Part shown: positions 36,429-45,698 of the stretch, piece after piece
How the letters are laid out: every line of letters begins with the position of its first letter
Position numbering within the stretch: the first letter of the stretch is position 1
Source of the DNA: an uncultured Bacteroidales bacterium
GTDB lineage: Bacteria; Bacteroidota; Bacteroidia; Bacteroidales; F082
Reading direction: 5' to 3'
Length of the DNA stretch: 64,000 bases
NCBI GenBank assembly: GCA_900317155.1
Contig: ONFO01000001.1
Coordinates: 218,928 to 282,927, forward strand
Notes under the pieces: model-generated
Told to the model about the DNA's origin: nothing
Databases searched by the model: none
What the model saw: the letters and a program-made list of their open reading frames with translations, nothing else
Translations under genes and position numbers: made by a program

Positions 36429-37829
36429 ATGTTGACATATTTCCCCAATTTTTTTTCAAAAAGAGCGATGCTCTGTTACTTTATTACCTTATTGCTGGTA
36501 AGTGTTTTATTCATGAGTCGGGTTATGCCGTTCCAGTTTATGCTGTTTGGCATTGTTTCGGTGTTTTTGTTTTTCAATTATACCAGTAAACTGTCGATGC
36601 AATGGCGTCGGTTAAGCCCAAAATTGTTTAGAAAGAAGCTGTTTCTTACCGCATTGATAATTCGTGCTTTGTATGTGATTTTTATGTACAATTATTATAT
36701 AAACATGACAGGCTTTCCTTACATGTATCATGCAGCTGATGAAGTGAGATACGATTATGTTGCATCGCTTTTAAGAGATGAGGGATGGGATGTTTTTCAT
36801 ATGTATGTCAATGCATACGGACTTTCGGATAGAGGGTATTTTTATTGGTTGGGTATGATTTATGGTCTTTTCGGTAACCATGTGCTTTATGGCCGTTTTG
36901 TGAAGTGCTTTGTGGATTCATTTGCTTGTCTGTTGATATATAATTTGACTAAAAGAAATTTTGGTGAGTTTACGGGAAGGATGGTCGCGCTATTTTATCT
37001 GATGATGCCCAATATGTGGTATTATTGTGGCATCACTTTGAAAGAAACTGAAATGGCGTTTCTTGTATTGTTGTTTGTGGAACGAGGTGACTATGTGATG
37101 CATTCAAAGAAAATTACCGTTGTAAGTCTATTGTTGCCGGCTTTGATATGTTTGATTTTGTTCTCTTTCCGAACGGCTTTGGCTTCCGTGTTGGTGGCAG
37201 CCCTTGTGGCAGCAATTATTTTCAGTTCCGGAAAACAACTTGAAACATGGAAAAAGGTTCTCTATACGTCTATGTTTGGTGTATGGATGATGATGACTGT
37301 CGGCGTGGAAATAATCCAAGAGACACAAGAGTTGTGGACTGGTAGAACTGAAAACCAGACACTTGGATATGAGTTTCGTGCTGAACGAAAAAATGGTAAT
37401 TCATTTGCCAAATATGCTTCGGCATCAGTATTTGCGCCAATGATTTTTACCATTCCTTTTTCAACTATGGTTGCTATTCCAGAGCAGGAGAATCAGATGA
37501 TACAGCATGGAGGTAATTTCATCAAGAACATCCTTTCGGGATTCACTATTTATGCATTGTTTTTGTTGTTGTTTAGTGGCGAGTGGCGAAAACATGTGTT
37601 GCCCATAGCCACGATGTGTGGATATTTGGTGGTGTTGGTGTTCAGCAATTTTGCCCACTCCGAACGATTCCATTTCCCCGTATTGGGATTGGAATTGATG
37701 TTTGCAGCTTACGGTCTGTCTCAAGTGAAAAACAAGCAAAAAAGATGGTATACCTTATGGCTGATATTTATTTGTTTGGCAAACGTGGCATGGTCCTATA
37801 TTAAGTTGGCCGGTCGAGGAATGGCGTAA
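36429..37829 (+). CDS. Multi-pass membrane protein, probable GT-C glycosyltransferase or polymerase
   Basis: This 466-residue protein has roughly eleven to twelve hydrophobic segments. An acidic pair D104-E105 in AADEVRYDY sits in the first large loop, which is the place and type of motif used by GT-C glycosyltransferases. It could instead be the chain polymerase (Wzy), for which no other candidate is present in the window. Neither assignment can be proved from sequence. The ATG at 36429 was chosen because it lies just after a promoter-like element; codons upstream overlap that element. Confidence 0.6.
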   Translation: MLTYFPNFFSKRAMLCYFITLLLVSVLFMSRVMPFQFMLFGIVSVFLFFNYTSKLSMQWRRLSPKLFRKKLFLTALIIRALYVIFMYNYYINMTGFPYMYHAADEVRYDYVASLLRDEGWDVFHMYVNAYGLSDRGYFYWLGMIYGLFGNHVLYGRFVKCFVDSFACLLIYNLTKRNFGEFTGRMVALFYLMMPNMWYYCGITLKETEMAFLVLLFVERGDYVMHSKKITVVSLLLPALICLILFSFRTALASVLVAALVAAIIFSSGKQLETWKKVLYTSMFGVWMMMTVGVEIIQETQELWTGRTENQTLGYEFRAERKNGNSFAKYASASVFAPMIFTIPFSTMVAIPEQENQMIQHGGNFIKNILSGFTIYALFLLLFSGEWRKHVLPIATMCGYLVVLVFSNFAHSERFHFPVLGLELMFAAYGLSQVKNKQKRWYTLWLIFICLANVAWSYIKLAGRGMA

Positions 37830-37854
37830 GTATAATAGTATTTGAATCTTCTTT

Positions 37855-38409
37855 ATGAGAACAATTTGTTTGATATTGTATTATGGTTTTGCGAGGTTCC
37901 TTCCTAAGTCGACGATACCAATAATAGGCTCTTTGTCTCGCAGTATAAGGTCTTTGCTTTGCCGTCCTCTTTTCCGGAAAGACGAAACTCACCATGGTAT
38001 AGAACTTAATGTGGAACAAGGAGCTTATTTTGGAAAAGGCAGCGGCTTTCTTGTTGGTGATAATGTCGGTTTGGGTAAGAATTTCAGGTCTCATAACAGG
38101 GATGTTATTATTGATGACTCTTTGATGATGGGGGAGGATGTGTTGTTTCTTGGGTCGGGCCATGGCTTTGATAGGACGGATATTTCGATGGGGAAACAGG
38201 AAGCACAGCAGCGTACACCTCTTCATATTGCGGGTGATGTATGGATCGGCGCCCGTGCTATTGTTTTGCCAGGTTGTAAGCGGATAGGTCATGGTGCAAT
38301 TGTGGGTGCAGGGGCAGTGGTAACCAAAGATGTGCCAGATTGGGCTATTGTGGGTGGTAATCCGGCAAAAGTGATCAAGTATAGGAAAACTGTTGAAGAA
38401 CAGGCATGA
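37855..38409 (+). CDS. Hexapeptide-repeat O-acetyltransferase (WbbJ-like)
   Basis: This 184-residue left-handed beta-helix protein has repeats such as [15 protein letters not shown] and [13 protein letters not shown]. The motif [20 protein letters not shown] and the tail [11 protein letters not shown] are standard for acetyl-CoA-dependent sugar O-acetyltransferases. Its histidine-containing GSGHGFD loop is in the normal active-site position. The stop overlaps the GT4 gene start (ATGA), and a chain of coupled genes runs on to 42206. Confidence 0.87.
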   Translation: MRTICLILYYGFARFLPKSTIPIIGSLSRSIRSLLCRPLFRKDETHHGIELNVEQGAYFGKGSGFLVGDNVGLGKNFRSHNRDVIIDDSLMMGEDVLFLGSGHGFDRTDISMGKQEAQQRTPLHIAGDVWIGARAIVLPGCKRIGHGAIVGAGAVVTKDVPDWAIVGGNPAKVIKYRKTVEEQA

Positions 38410-39329
38410 AGATTCTTATTGTCGCCTCCCATAATAGTGGTCGTTTTGCACCGTTTATTGTTGAGCAAGCACGGGCATTGGAATGTGCAGGTTGTGAAGT
38501 GGAGTTTTTCGGTCTAAAGGGAAAAGGTGTGAAAGGGTATTTGAGGAATCTCTCCGCTTTGAAGATAATAATCAAGGAGTTCTGTCCTGATGTCATACAT
38601 GCACACTATGGTCTTTCCGGTCTTTTTGCCAACTTACAGCGTAAGGTGCCAGTGGTAACCACTTACCATGGCTCAGATATCAACGATAGTAAGATTTTCG
38701 CTCTTTCAAGGGTAGCGATTCGGCTTTCGGCGTGGAATGTTTTTGTGTCACGGAAAACGATGGAGAAAGCCTCTCCCCACCAGAATTATTCATTGGTTCC
38801 CTGTGGGATAGATTTTACCGATTTGCAATTGACTCCAAAGATTGAGGCACGGGAAAGGATGCATCTGAAAACGTATGGACAATATGTTTTGTTTTCAGGT
38901 GCTTTTGATAATCAGGTGAAAAATGCTGCTTTGGCTAAAGCTGCGGTTATAAGACTTGGTGACGAAATGGAACTGATAGAGCTGAAAGGGTATAGCCGTG
39001 ATGAAGTTACATTGTTGATGTGTGCGTGTGATGCTTTTTTGTTGACTTCGTTTTCGGAAGGCTCGCCTCAAGTGATAAAAGAGGCGATGGCTTGCGGATG
39101 TCCTATTGTGAGTGTGGATGTAGGGGATGTTAAAGAAAGGGTGGAAGGCATTGAGGGGTGCTATGTGGCATCTTCTTTTGATGCGAAAGAGTTGGCAGAA
39201 CTGCTGAGGAAGGCGATGGCTTTCAAGTATAGGACTAATGGTCGCGATCGACTCGCCAAAGATGGTCTTGAAAACCGGGAAGTGGCTTCTCAGCTTATAA
39301 AAATTTATGAAAGTGTAGTGCAATCATGA
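38406..39329 (+). CDS. Glycosyltransferase family 4
   Basis: This 307-residue GT-B enzyme has an N-terminal acceptor domain with TTYHGSD and a C-terminal donor domain with the E-x7-E motif in [16 protein letters not shown]. That arrangement is standard for retaining GT4 transferases. It is shorter than usual (350-400 residues), mostly in the first domain. It is coupled by ATGA overlaps to both neighbours: an acetyltransferase before and a FemAB-like protein after. Confidence 0.86.
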   Translation: MKILIVASHNSGRFAPFIVEQARALECAGCEVEFFGLKGKGVKGYLRNLSALKIIIKEFCPDVIHAHYGLSGLFANLQRKVPVVTTYHGSDINDSKIFALSRVAIRLSAWNVFVSRKTMEKASPHQNYSLVPCGIDFTDLQLTPKIEARERMHLKTYGQYVLFSGAFDNQVKNAALAKAAVIRLGDEMELIELKGYSRDEVTLLMCACDAFLLTSFSEGSPQVIKEAMACGCPIVSVDVGDVKERVEGIEGCYVASSFDAKELAELLRKAMAFKYRTNGRDRLAKDGLENREVASQLIKIYESVVQS

Positions 39330-40330
39330 TGAAACTTGTTGAAGGTAATAGTATTGATTCATTGTTATGGGACGCATTGGTGAAAAAATCTCAAGTCGCC
39401 ACATGGTTCCAAACCCAAGAGGCATTTGCCTTTTTTGGGAGTCTTTCGTTTCTGGAAGCATTTGCCTGTGCCGTTGAGTCGGATGGCGCATTAAAGGGTG
39501 TTGTGGTTGGATACATCCAAAAAGATGGCGGGAGGCTAAAACAATATTTCTCTCGGAGGGCTATTGTAATTGGAGGGCCACTCCTGTCGGATGAAATCAC
39601 CGATGAAGAACTTGGCTTTTTGTTGACGGCTTTGAAAAAGAAGCTACAGAAAAAAGCTATTTTTATCGAAACCCGTAATTTCAATGACTATAGTCGTTGG
39701 CGTTCGGCTTTTGAGCAAGCGGGGTTTGGGTACGAACCGCATTATGATGTTCAAGTGGAAACAACATCTTTAGAATTGGTAAACAGTAAGTTGGATAGAA
39801 ATAGAAAACGCAATATCAAAAAAGCATTGGAAAATGGTGTGGTAATTGACGAGAATCCAAGTGCAGAGGATTTGAGACGTTTGTATTCGATGCTTGAAGA
39901 ATTATATACTACAAAAGTTAAAACGCCTTTGTTCCCGTTTGAGTTTTTTGAAAAGCTAAGCAAAATTCCTTCGTCACTGATTTTCGTGGCCAAAAACGAA
40001 GAAGGGAAACTGCTTGGCGGCTTGATATGTGTGGCACTTGATCATCGGTGTGTTTACGCTTGGTTGGCTTGTGGAGATGATTTCAATTATAAGGCCTTGT
40101 CTCCTTCTGTGATGGTCAATTATGCAGGCGTTAGTTATGCGGCAAGAGAGGGAATGTCTCGGTTTGATTTCATGGGTGCGGGTAAACCTGATGACGGAGG
40201 CTACGGCGTCCGTGATTTCAAATTGAAATTCGGGGGAGAATTGGTGGAATATGGTCGCTTTATTAACGTGTGCAACAGGCTATTGTTCGGTATTGGCAAG
40301 TTAGCTGTAAAAGTTTTGAAGAGAGCATGA
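39326..40330 (+). CDS. FemAB-like / GNAT-type acyl or peptidyl transferase
   Basis: This 334-residue protein resembles the FemAB-related acetyltransferase group. RNRKRNIKKALENGVVI precedes the C-terminal half with a GGLICVALDHRCVYAWLACG strand pair and a FDFMGAGKPDDGGYGVRDFKLKFGG ending typical of the family (no more than short pieces are quoted). FemAB enzymes add amino acids from aminoacyl-tRNA to cell-wall precursors. Relatives in exopolysaccharide loci have no proven substrate. It could join an amino acid or acyl group to an amino sugar. It sits in an ATGA-coupled gene chain. Confidence 0.78.
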   Translation: MMKLVEGNSIDSLLWDALVKKSQVATWFQTQEAFAFFGSLSFLEAFACAVESDGALKGVVVGYIQKDGGRLKQYFSRRAIVIGGPLLSDEITDEELGFLLTALKKKLQKKAIFIETRNFNDYSRWRSAFEQAGFGYEPHYDVQVETTSLELVNSKLDRNRKRNIKKALENGVVIDENPSAEDLRRLYSMLEELYTTKVKTPLFPFEFFEKLSKIPSSLIFVAKNEEGKLLGGLICVALDHRCVYAWLACGDDFNYKALSPSVMVNYAGVSYAAREGMSRFDFMGAGKPDDGGYGVRDFKLKFGGELVEYGRFINVCNRLLFGIGKLAVKVLKRA

Positions 40331-41412
40331 ATGTATTGATCGACATAAATCATCCGGCGCATGTGCATTTGTTTCGCAATGTGTATGCGATGCTTGTTGA
40401 ACATGGAAATAAGGTGCTTGTTGTCGTGAAAGAGATACCATCGGCCATGAAGTTGTTGGATTTGTATGGTATTCCTTACTTGAATATTGGTAAGAAAGAC
40501 GACAATATTATGAAAAAGGGCTTGGACCAAATGGTATATGACAAACGTTTGCTGAAGATTGTTCACGAGCATCATATTGACCTAGGTTTGGGCTCGTCGA
40601 TAAATATACCTCATGTTAGCAAATTGAGCAAGATGAAAAGCGTCATCTTGGATGATGACGATGATGAGGTGGAGCCTTTGTTCACCCAATTTGGCCATCC
40701 GTTTGCAGATACGATTTTGAGCCCGGCTGGCACACCGCGAAAATCCAAGAAGACGGTCTTTGTCAATGCCTATCATGAGTTGGCCTATCTTCACCCCAAT
40801 CGTTTCAAACCTGATGAGAGTGTGTTGCAGGATGCAGGTGTTAAGAAGGGAGAACCCTATTTCATCCTCCGTTTCAATGCATTCAAGGCACATCATGATG
40901 TGGGCGTCGTCGGACTGACTATAGAGAATAAGAGGCGGTTGGTTCGCTATTTGGAAAGCAAAGGCAAGGTGTTTATCACCACCGAAAGGGATATTGATGA
41001 CGAATTCAAACCCTATCAGTTGAAAGTCTCCCCAGAGAAGGCGCATTCGCTGATGTATTACGCCACTATGTTGGTGGGCGATAGCCAGACCATGACTTCT
41101 GAGGCTGCGGTATTAGGCACACCAGCCATTCGTTGCAATACATTTGTAGGGCGAATCCATTATCTTGAAGAAGAGGAACATAAATACGGGTTGACATATG
41201 GTTTTCGTCCTGATGAAGCAGAGAAGATGTTTGAAAAGATCAATGAGCTTCTTGCCATGCCTAATCTGAAGGAAGAATGGCAGGCTCGTCGTCAAAAGCT
41301 GCTTTCTGAAAAGATAGATTATACTCAGTTTCTTGCTTGGTTTGTTGAAAACTATCCCGAAAGCAAGAAAATCATGAAAAACAATCCCGATTACCAATGG
41401 AGGTTTAAGTAA
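40327..41412 (+). CDS. DUF354-type protein, putative GT-B glycosyltransferase
   Basis: This 361-residue protein begins NVLIDINHPAHVHLFRN, the hallmark of DUF354 proteins, which are predicted GT-B-like enzymes related to UDP-GlcNAc 2-epimerase and MurG folds. The C-terminal half contains VGDSQTMTSEAAVLGTPAIR, a typical donor-binding stretch. It occurs widely in glycan loci, but its activity is not established. The ATG at 40327 overlaps the upstream stop. The stop (TAA) overlaps the next start by one base. Confidence 0.8.
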   Translation: MNVLIDINHPAHVHLFRNVYAMLVEHGNKVLVVVKEIPSAMKLLDLYGIPYLNIGKKDDNIMKKGLDQMVYDKRLLKIVHEHHIDLGLGSSINIPHVSKLSKMKSVILDDDDDEVEPLFTQFGHPFADTILSPAGTPRKSKKTVFVNAYHELAYLHPNRFKPDESVLQDAGVKKGEPYFILRFNAFKAHHDVGVVGLTIENKRRLVRYLESKGKVFITTERDIDDEFKPYQLKVSPEKAHSLMYYATMLVGDSQTMTSEAAVLGTPAIRCNTFVGRIHYLEEEEHKYGLTYGFRPDEAEKMFEKINELLAMPNLKEEWQARRQKLLSEKIDYTQFLAWFVENYPESKKIMKNNPDYQWRFK

Positions 41413-42206
41413 TGTTGGATTTCACGCAAAAGAAGTATTCAGAATTGTTGAAGTCTTTGAAAGAGAGGGACTACCGTTTTATCACTTTTGAAGCTTATTG
41501 TAATAAAAAGAATGGCTTGGGACCCGATGAGAAATATGTGGTACTTCGTCATGACGTGGATATGAAGGCTGAGAATTCTTATGCAATTGCAAAAATTGAA
41601 CAGTCTTTCGGAATAAATGCTTCTTATTATTTTAGGATTGTCAAGCAGAGTAACAAGCCAGAAATCATAAAGGCTATTGCGGCATTTGGACATGAAATCG
41701 GCTACCATTATGAGGATATGACGGTTTGCGAGGGACAAACAGAAAAGGCGATTGCCCATTTTGAGCAATGGTTGTCCTATTTTCGACAGTTTTATCCAGT
41801 GCGGACCATTTGCATGCACGGATCCCCAACAAGTAGGTTTGATGGCAGGGATTTGTGGAAAAAGTATGATTATCATGATTATGGAATCATAGGAGAACCT
41901 TATTTTGATGTGGATTTCTCAAACTGTTTCTATCTAACTGATACGGGAAGGCGTTGGGATGGTTTTGCTGTAAGCGTTAGGGATAAGATTCCAAAATATC
42001 AGGACGTTTGGTCGTCAAAGGGTTGGACTTATCACGGAACCGACGATATCATCAAGGCTGTTGAGAAAAATGAATTTCCGAAACAACTCATGATGACTAC
42101 CCATCCACAACGGTGGACGGATGGCATCTTTTCATGGGGTGTTGAATTGGCAATGCAAAGTGCCAAAAATGTGGTTAAAAAAAGAATGATAAGGAAAAAG
42201 GACTAG
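41412..42206 (+). CDS. Polysaccharide deacetylase-like protein
   Basis: This 264-residue protein has RHDVD (H47, D48, D50) and HEIGYHYED (H94, H99), which resemble the metal sites of the NodB superfamily. The segment ICMHGSPTSRFDGRDLW follows. It probably removes an acyl group or acts as a related hydrolase in glycan assembly. It shares only the fold with the protein at 29426. It ends the coupled chain that begins at 37855. A gap of about 105 bp with a promoter-like element separates it from the wza-type gene. Confidence 0.75.
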   Translation: MLDFTQKKYSELLKSLKERDYRFITFEAYCNKKNGLGPDEKYVVLRHDVDMKAENSYAIAKIEQSFGINASYYFRIVKQSNKPEIIKAIAAFGHEIGYHYEDMTVCEGQTEKAIAHFEQWLSYFRQFYPVRTICMHGSPTSRFDGRDLWKKYDYHDYGIIGEPYFDVDFSNCFYLTDTGRRWDGFAVSVRDKIPKYQDVWSSKGWTYHGTDDIIKAVEKNEFPKQLMMTTHPQRWTDGIFSWGVELAMQSAKNVVKKRMIRKKD

Positions 42207-42267
42207 AAACGAAAAGACAGAAATGTTATTTTGTTTCTGAAGGTATCTACATTTCAGAAAATATTTG

Positions 42268-42275
42268 TAATTTTG
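42268..42275 (+). promoter_or_regulatory. Probable promoter for export-kinase genes (-7 element TAATTTTG)
   Basis: TAATTTTG matches TAnnTTTG and runs into CACGTT, sharing TTTGCACGTT with the site at 36401-36410. The start would be near 42282, about 30 bases before the wza-type ATG at 42312. I see no good -33 TTG at the normal spacing. The 105-bp gap before the gene is otherwise empty. Confidence 0.5.
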
Positions 42276-42311
42276 CACGTTTTTATCACTCAAGTATAAA
42301 ATTATAAAACT

Positions 42312-43100
42312 ATGTATAAAAGAAATTTGTTATTGTTCATTTCGCTTATTGCGATGGCTGTTGTGACTAGTTCTTGTGTCACGTCTAGGAGTATCAGATA
42401 TTTACAGGATATGCCTAAAGAGGGCCTGCCTTTGAATAAAGAGTTGGAAGCCGTCATTGTCCCGTATGACGAGTTGAGAATTCGTGTCTATAGTGATGGC
42501 GGTGACGAGGGTGAATTGGTGAAGCCGTTTAATATTATGGGATCAATGAATACTAATTCTGGTACCCGTTCTTATGGTTATCTCGTGGATGTGAATGGTA
42601 ATATTCAGTTCCCTATTTTGGGTGAGTTGCATGTTGAGGGACTTACCCGCTTGGAGTTGCAGGAGGCTATCCGCACTAAACTTCAGAATGAAGGATATGT
42701 TAATGATCCTATGGTGGTTGTACGTATTATGAATTTCAAAGTGTTTATATTGTCTAGCACAGGTGGTAAGGTTATTAATGTCACAAATGAGAAATGTACT
42801 TTCCTCGAAGCTTTGGCGATGTCGGGTGGTTTAAGTTTATATACTCGTCGTGATCGGATAGGCGTGATGCGAGATGTGAACGGAAGACGGGTTATTCATT
42901 ATTTGGATCCTCGTTCGACTTCCATCTTTGACGATGAGTTTTTCTTGTTGCAGCAAAACGACATTATCTTTACGGAAATCAATGCCCGTCGTTATATCAC
43001 GGAAGCTTATTCCAATTGGAGCCTTGTTTTGTCGGCAGTATCTTCAGTTCTCACGGCAATAGGCCTATGGACTGCAATTAGTAATAAGATTACAAATTGA
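42312..43100 (+). CDS. Wza-type polysaccharide export lipoprotein
   Basis: This 262-residue protein begins with a lipoprotein signal ending VVTSSC, so Cys22 is the likely lipidated residue. A poly-export domain follows (residues about 45-130, including YLVDVNGNIQFPILGELHVEG), then a SLBB-like domain. A final hydrophobic helix (about 236-256, SLVLSAVSSVLTAIGLW) ends the protein. It should form the outer-membrane export channel for the polymer, paired with the co-polymerase kinase directly downstream. The length is typical of Bacteroidota Wza proteins, which are shorter than E. coli Wza. Confidence 0.92.
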   Translation: MYKRNLLLFISLIAMAVVTSSCVTSRSIRYLQDMPKEGLPLNKELEAVIVPYDELRIRVYSDGGDEGELVKPFNIMGSMNTNSGTRSYGYLVDVNGNIQFPILGELHVEGLTRLELQEAIRTKLQNEGYVNDPMVVVRIMNFKVFILSSTGGKVINVTNEKCTFLEALAMSGGLSLYTRRDRIGVMRDVNGRRVIHYLDPRSTSIFDDEFFLLQQNDIIFTEINARRYITEAYSNWSLVLSAVSSVLTAIGLWTAISNKITN

Positions 43101-43153
43101 TTGATGTTTGTCCACTTTTTTAGTTGTTAATAAGTTGTATAAAAAACGATAAA

Positions 43154-45688
43154 ATGGATACCAATTCAACGACAAATAAAAACGTAAACGATGTCAATGC
43201 GTTCTTTGACGAAGATACCAATAGTGGCTTTAAGTTTAAAGACGTTGTCTTTTTGGTTCTTCGAAACCTGCATTGGTTCATTATCTTTGCGCTTATTGGA
43301 GGTTCGATCGCTTATTATAAGGCAAAGACCCAGGATAAAATTTACGCAAGCAGGGCATCTATGTTGATTAAGACCAGTGCAAGCGGTGGCTCAGAGTCTT
43401 TCCGTGGTTCAGCTCCTATTAATACCATCACTGGGTCTGGCTTGGTGATTAGTACCGTCAATAATGAGATGATGGTGTTAAGATCCCAAAGGAATATGGA
43501 AAATATGGTGAGGTCTCTGAATTTGACTATTTCTTATGCCTACAAGACAAAGGTGGCCAAAAGGAACAAGAATCTATATAAATCTTCACCGGTGGAAGTT
43601 AAGTTCCTTGATTTGGACGAGCAGTCAAGCGCTTCTCTTACCGTCACTCCAATTGATGAGAAATATGCACTTCTTGATGATTTGGGTTCCAAGATCCCTT
43701 CCATGAGGGTGCAGCTGAATGATACCGTGGCCGCTCCATTTGGACGGATTGTGGTTATCCCCACTTGGCTATATCAGGATTTTTATAATATTCCTGTGGT
43801 GGTTAAACACACTCCTTTGTCAAGTACAGCAGCTTATTATCGCGGTAGGGTTAGAGTGGCAAGAGATAACGATAGAAATGCCATTTTGAGGCTTTCTTTT
43901 CAGGATACCTCTCCTTTGCGTGCAGCTGATGTGTTGAATACAATGATGGATGTATATAATCAAGAATCTATCGATGACCAGCAACGCGTGCTTGACTACA
44001 CTGAAAAGTTTATTAACGACAGAATTGATTATTTGATGACTGACATCAAGGAATATGAGCAAGTGCATGTCAGTTTTAAGCAGTCACACAATATCATTGA
44101 TACGCGTTCGTTCGGGCAAGACTATATGAAAGCTAGTGTTGCCTCGACTGAGGAGGAAAAAAAGCTTATTGCTCAGGTTGGCATGATTCGCTATTTGGTT
44201 AGTTTTGTTGAAGAAAACGAAGAGAGTATTATTCCTGTTGGATTGACAACCATTTCCGCTGATGCTTCGGCTGCAATCAAACAGTATAATGACAATCTGT
44301 TGAGGATAGAGAAGTATAAAGCGGATGGCACTGAGAATAATCCAGTGGCCCAAAACCTTAAGGATAAACAAATAACCTTGCGTTCTAGCATCATTTCCCT
44401 TTTGGAAGGTTATATGATTGCTTTGGAGGAACGTATTTCAGCTGCCAATCGTGAAAAGATTGTGGCAAATTCCCAGATTTATACTGTGCCAGTCGCCCAG
44501 TTGGAACTCCGTGAATTGGAAAGGATGCAAGGCATCAAGGAGAAATTGTATCTCCAATTGCTGACCAAGCGTGAGGAATTGTTGATGACGAGCCCCCAGT
44601 TGGAGGCTACTGCAAAGGTTATTGATTATGCATCACCGATTTATGTTCCGATTGCTCCAAATGAAGGCAAGATGCTTCTTATTGGCCTTCTGGCAGGTTT
44701 GCTTGTCCCAATATTGTTCATGGTGCTCCGCAATATGTTGGATACTACGATTCATGACAGGATTGACGTGCAGAAGTCTTCCAATGTGCCTTTCTTGGGC
44801 GATATCCCATTTAAAAAAGACGTTCCTGGGCATAGTATTATGGTTCGTGAAAACGGGCGTGACTCGCTTTCAGAATCTTTCCGTCTGATACGATCTAGCT
44901 TGGAATACATGAAAGACAGAAAAGATGGAGCCCATGTCATCATGTTCACTTCATTTATGGTGTCTTCAGGTAAGACTTTTGTCTCCACCAACTTGGCCAC
45001 TAGCTTTGCTTTGGCTTCCAGAAAGACAATCATAGTCGACTTGGATATCCGTAAAGGTACTCTTTTCAGGGTGTTCGGTGTAAATACAAGGGCTGGTGTG
45101 TCGAATTATCTATCTGGAAAGACGGATAATATTGACGATATCATTCATTCCGATACTCAGACGCCGAATTTGGATGTTATTTTCTCAGGCCCTGTCCCCC
45201 CTAACCCTGCCGAGTTACTTATGAATACACGTTTGGATGATTTAATCGCAGAGCTTCGGAAGCGTTACGAATACATCTTCCTTGATAACGTTCCTGTGGG
45301 CATGGTTGCTGACTCGGATATTGTGAAACGTGTCGCCGATACCACCATTATGGTGCTTAGGGCGGGCAAGACCGATAAGCGTTTGCTCTTTGATGTCGAT
45401 AAGTTCTATAAGGATGGCAAGTTCCCGAACCTTTGCGTCGTGTTGAATTCCGTTAACAAGAAGAAACGTGGATATGGCTATTACGGTTATGGTTACGGTT
45501 ATGGTTACGGTTACGGTTATGGTTACGGTTATGGCTATGGATACGGCTACGGTTATGGCAGTGAAGAAGAAGGAAAGAAGAAAAAGAAGAAGTGGTATCA
45601 GCGTATCTTCCGTAAACATCACCACCACCATCACCACCATTCTGGGCATCATAGTGTTGAGAGTGCACATGATGATGGGAAAGACTAA
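43154..45688 (+). CDS. Wzz/Wzc-type polysaccharide co-polymerase with BY-kinase domain and Tyr/His-rich tail
   Basis: This 844-residue inner-membrane protein controls chain length and export. A Wzz domain lies between two membrane helices (about 32-55 and 506-530), with coiled-coil periplasmic segments. The cytoplasmic BY-kinase domain has Walker A SSGKTFVST (about 602-610), Walker A' VDLDIRKGTL and Walker B YIFLDNVPV. The C-terminal tail is extreme: 15 tyrosines alternating with glycines (about 774-801), then six lysines and eight consecutive histidines (822-829). The tyrosines are the expected autophosphorylation cluster, but there are far more than usual. The ATG at 43154 was chosen; an in-frame upstream codon would add ten residues within the gap. 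The PHP phosphatase gene follows by 10 bp. Confidence 0.92.
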   Translation: MDTNSTTNKNVNDVNAFFDEDTNSGFKFKDVVFLVLRNLHWFIIFALIGGSIAYYKAKTQDKIYASRASMLIKTSASGGSESFRGSAPINTITGSGLVISTVNNEMMVLRSQRNMENMVRSLNLTISYAYKTKVAKRNKNLYKSSPVEVKFLDLDEQSSASLTVTPIDEKYALLDDLGSKIPSMRVQLNDTVAAPFGRIVVIPTWLYQDFYNIPVVVKHTPLSSTAAYYRGRVRVARDNDRNAILRLSFQDTSPLRAADVLNTMMDVYNQESIDDQQRVLDYTEKFINDRIDYLMTDIKEYEQVHVSFKQSHNIIDTRSFGQDYMKASVASTEEEKKLIAQVGMIRYLVSFVEENEESIIPVGLTTISADASAAIKQYNDNLLRIEKYKADGTENNPVAQNLKDKQITLRSSIISLLEGYMIALEERISAANREKIVANSQIYTVPVAQLELRELERMQGIKEKLYLQLLTKREELLMTSPQLEATAKVIDYASPIYVPIAPNEGKMLLIGLLAGLLVPILFMVLRNMLDTTIHDRIDVQKSSNVPFLGDIPFKKDVPGHSIMVRENGRDSLSESFRLIRSSLEYMKDRKDGAHVIMFTSFMVSSGKTFVSTNLATSFALASRKTIIVDLDIRKGTLFRVFGVNTRAGVSNYLSGKTDNIDDIIHSDTQTPNLDVIFSGPVPPNPAELLMNTRLDDLIAELRKRYEYIFLDNVPVGMVADSDIVKRVADTTIMVLRAGKTDKRLLFDVDKFYKDGKFPNLCVVLNSVNKKKRGYGYYGYGYGYGYGYGYGYGYGYGYGYGYGSEEEGKKKKKKWYQRIFRKHHHHHHHHSGHHSVESAHDDGKD
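45470..45559 (+). repeat. In-frame GGT-TAT/TAC repeat encoding the Tyr-Gly tail
   Basis: Thirty codons alternate glycine (GGT, GGC, GGA) with tyrosine (TAT or TAC), except one adjacent tyrosine pair near the start. The unit is 6 bp. Many units differ only by the third base of Tyr (TAT versus TAC), which partly breaks up perfect repeats. Loss or gain of units would change the number of phosphorylatable tyrosines without a frameshift. The tract resembles a minisatellite able to slip during replication. Confidence 0.9.
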
Positions 45689-45698
45689 TTATTAGATT

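Noticed and set aside
45453-45670. Alternate-frame peptides over the GY repeat region, and the region as a CRISPR-like array
   Set aside because: The repeats are in-frame codons of the kinase tail with no spacers. The other-frame peptides are low-complexity by-products of the same repeat.
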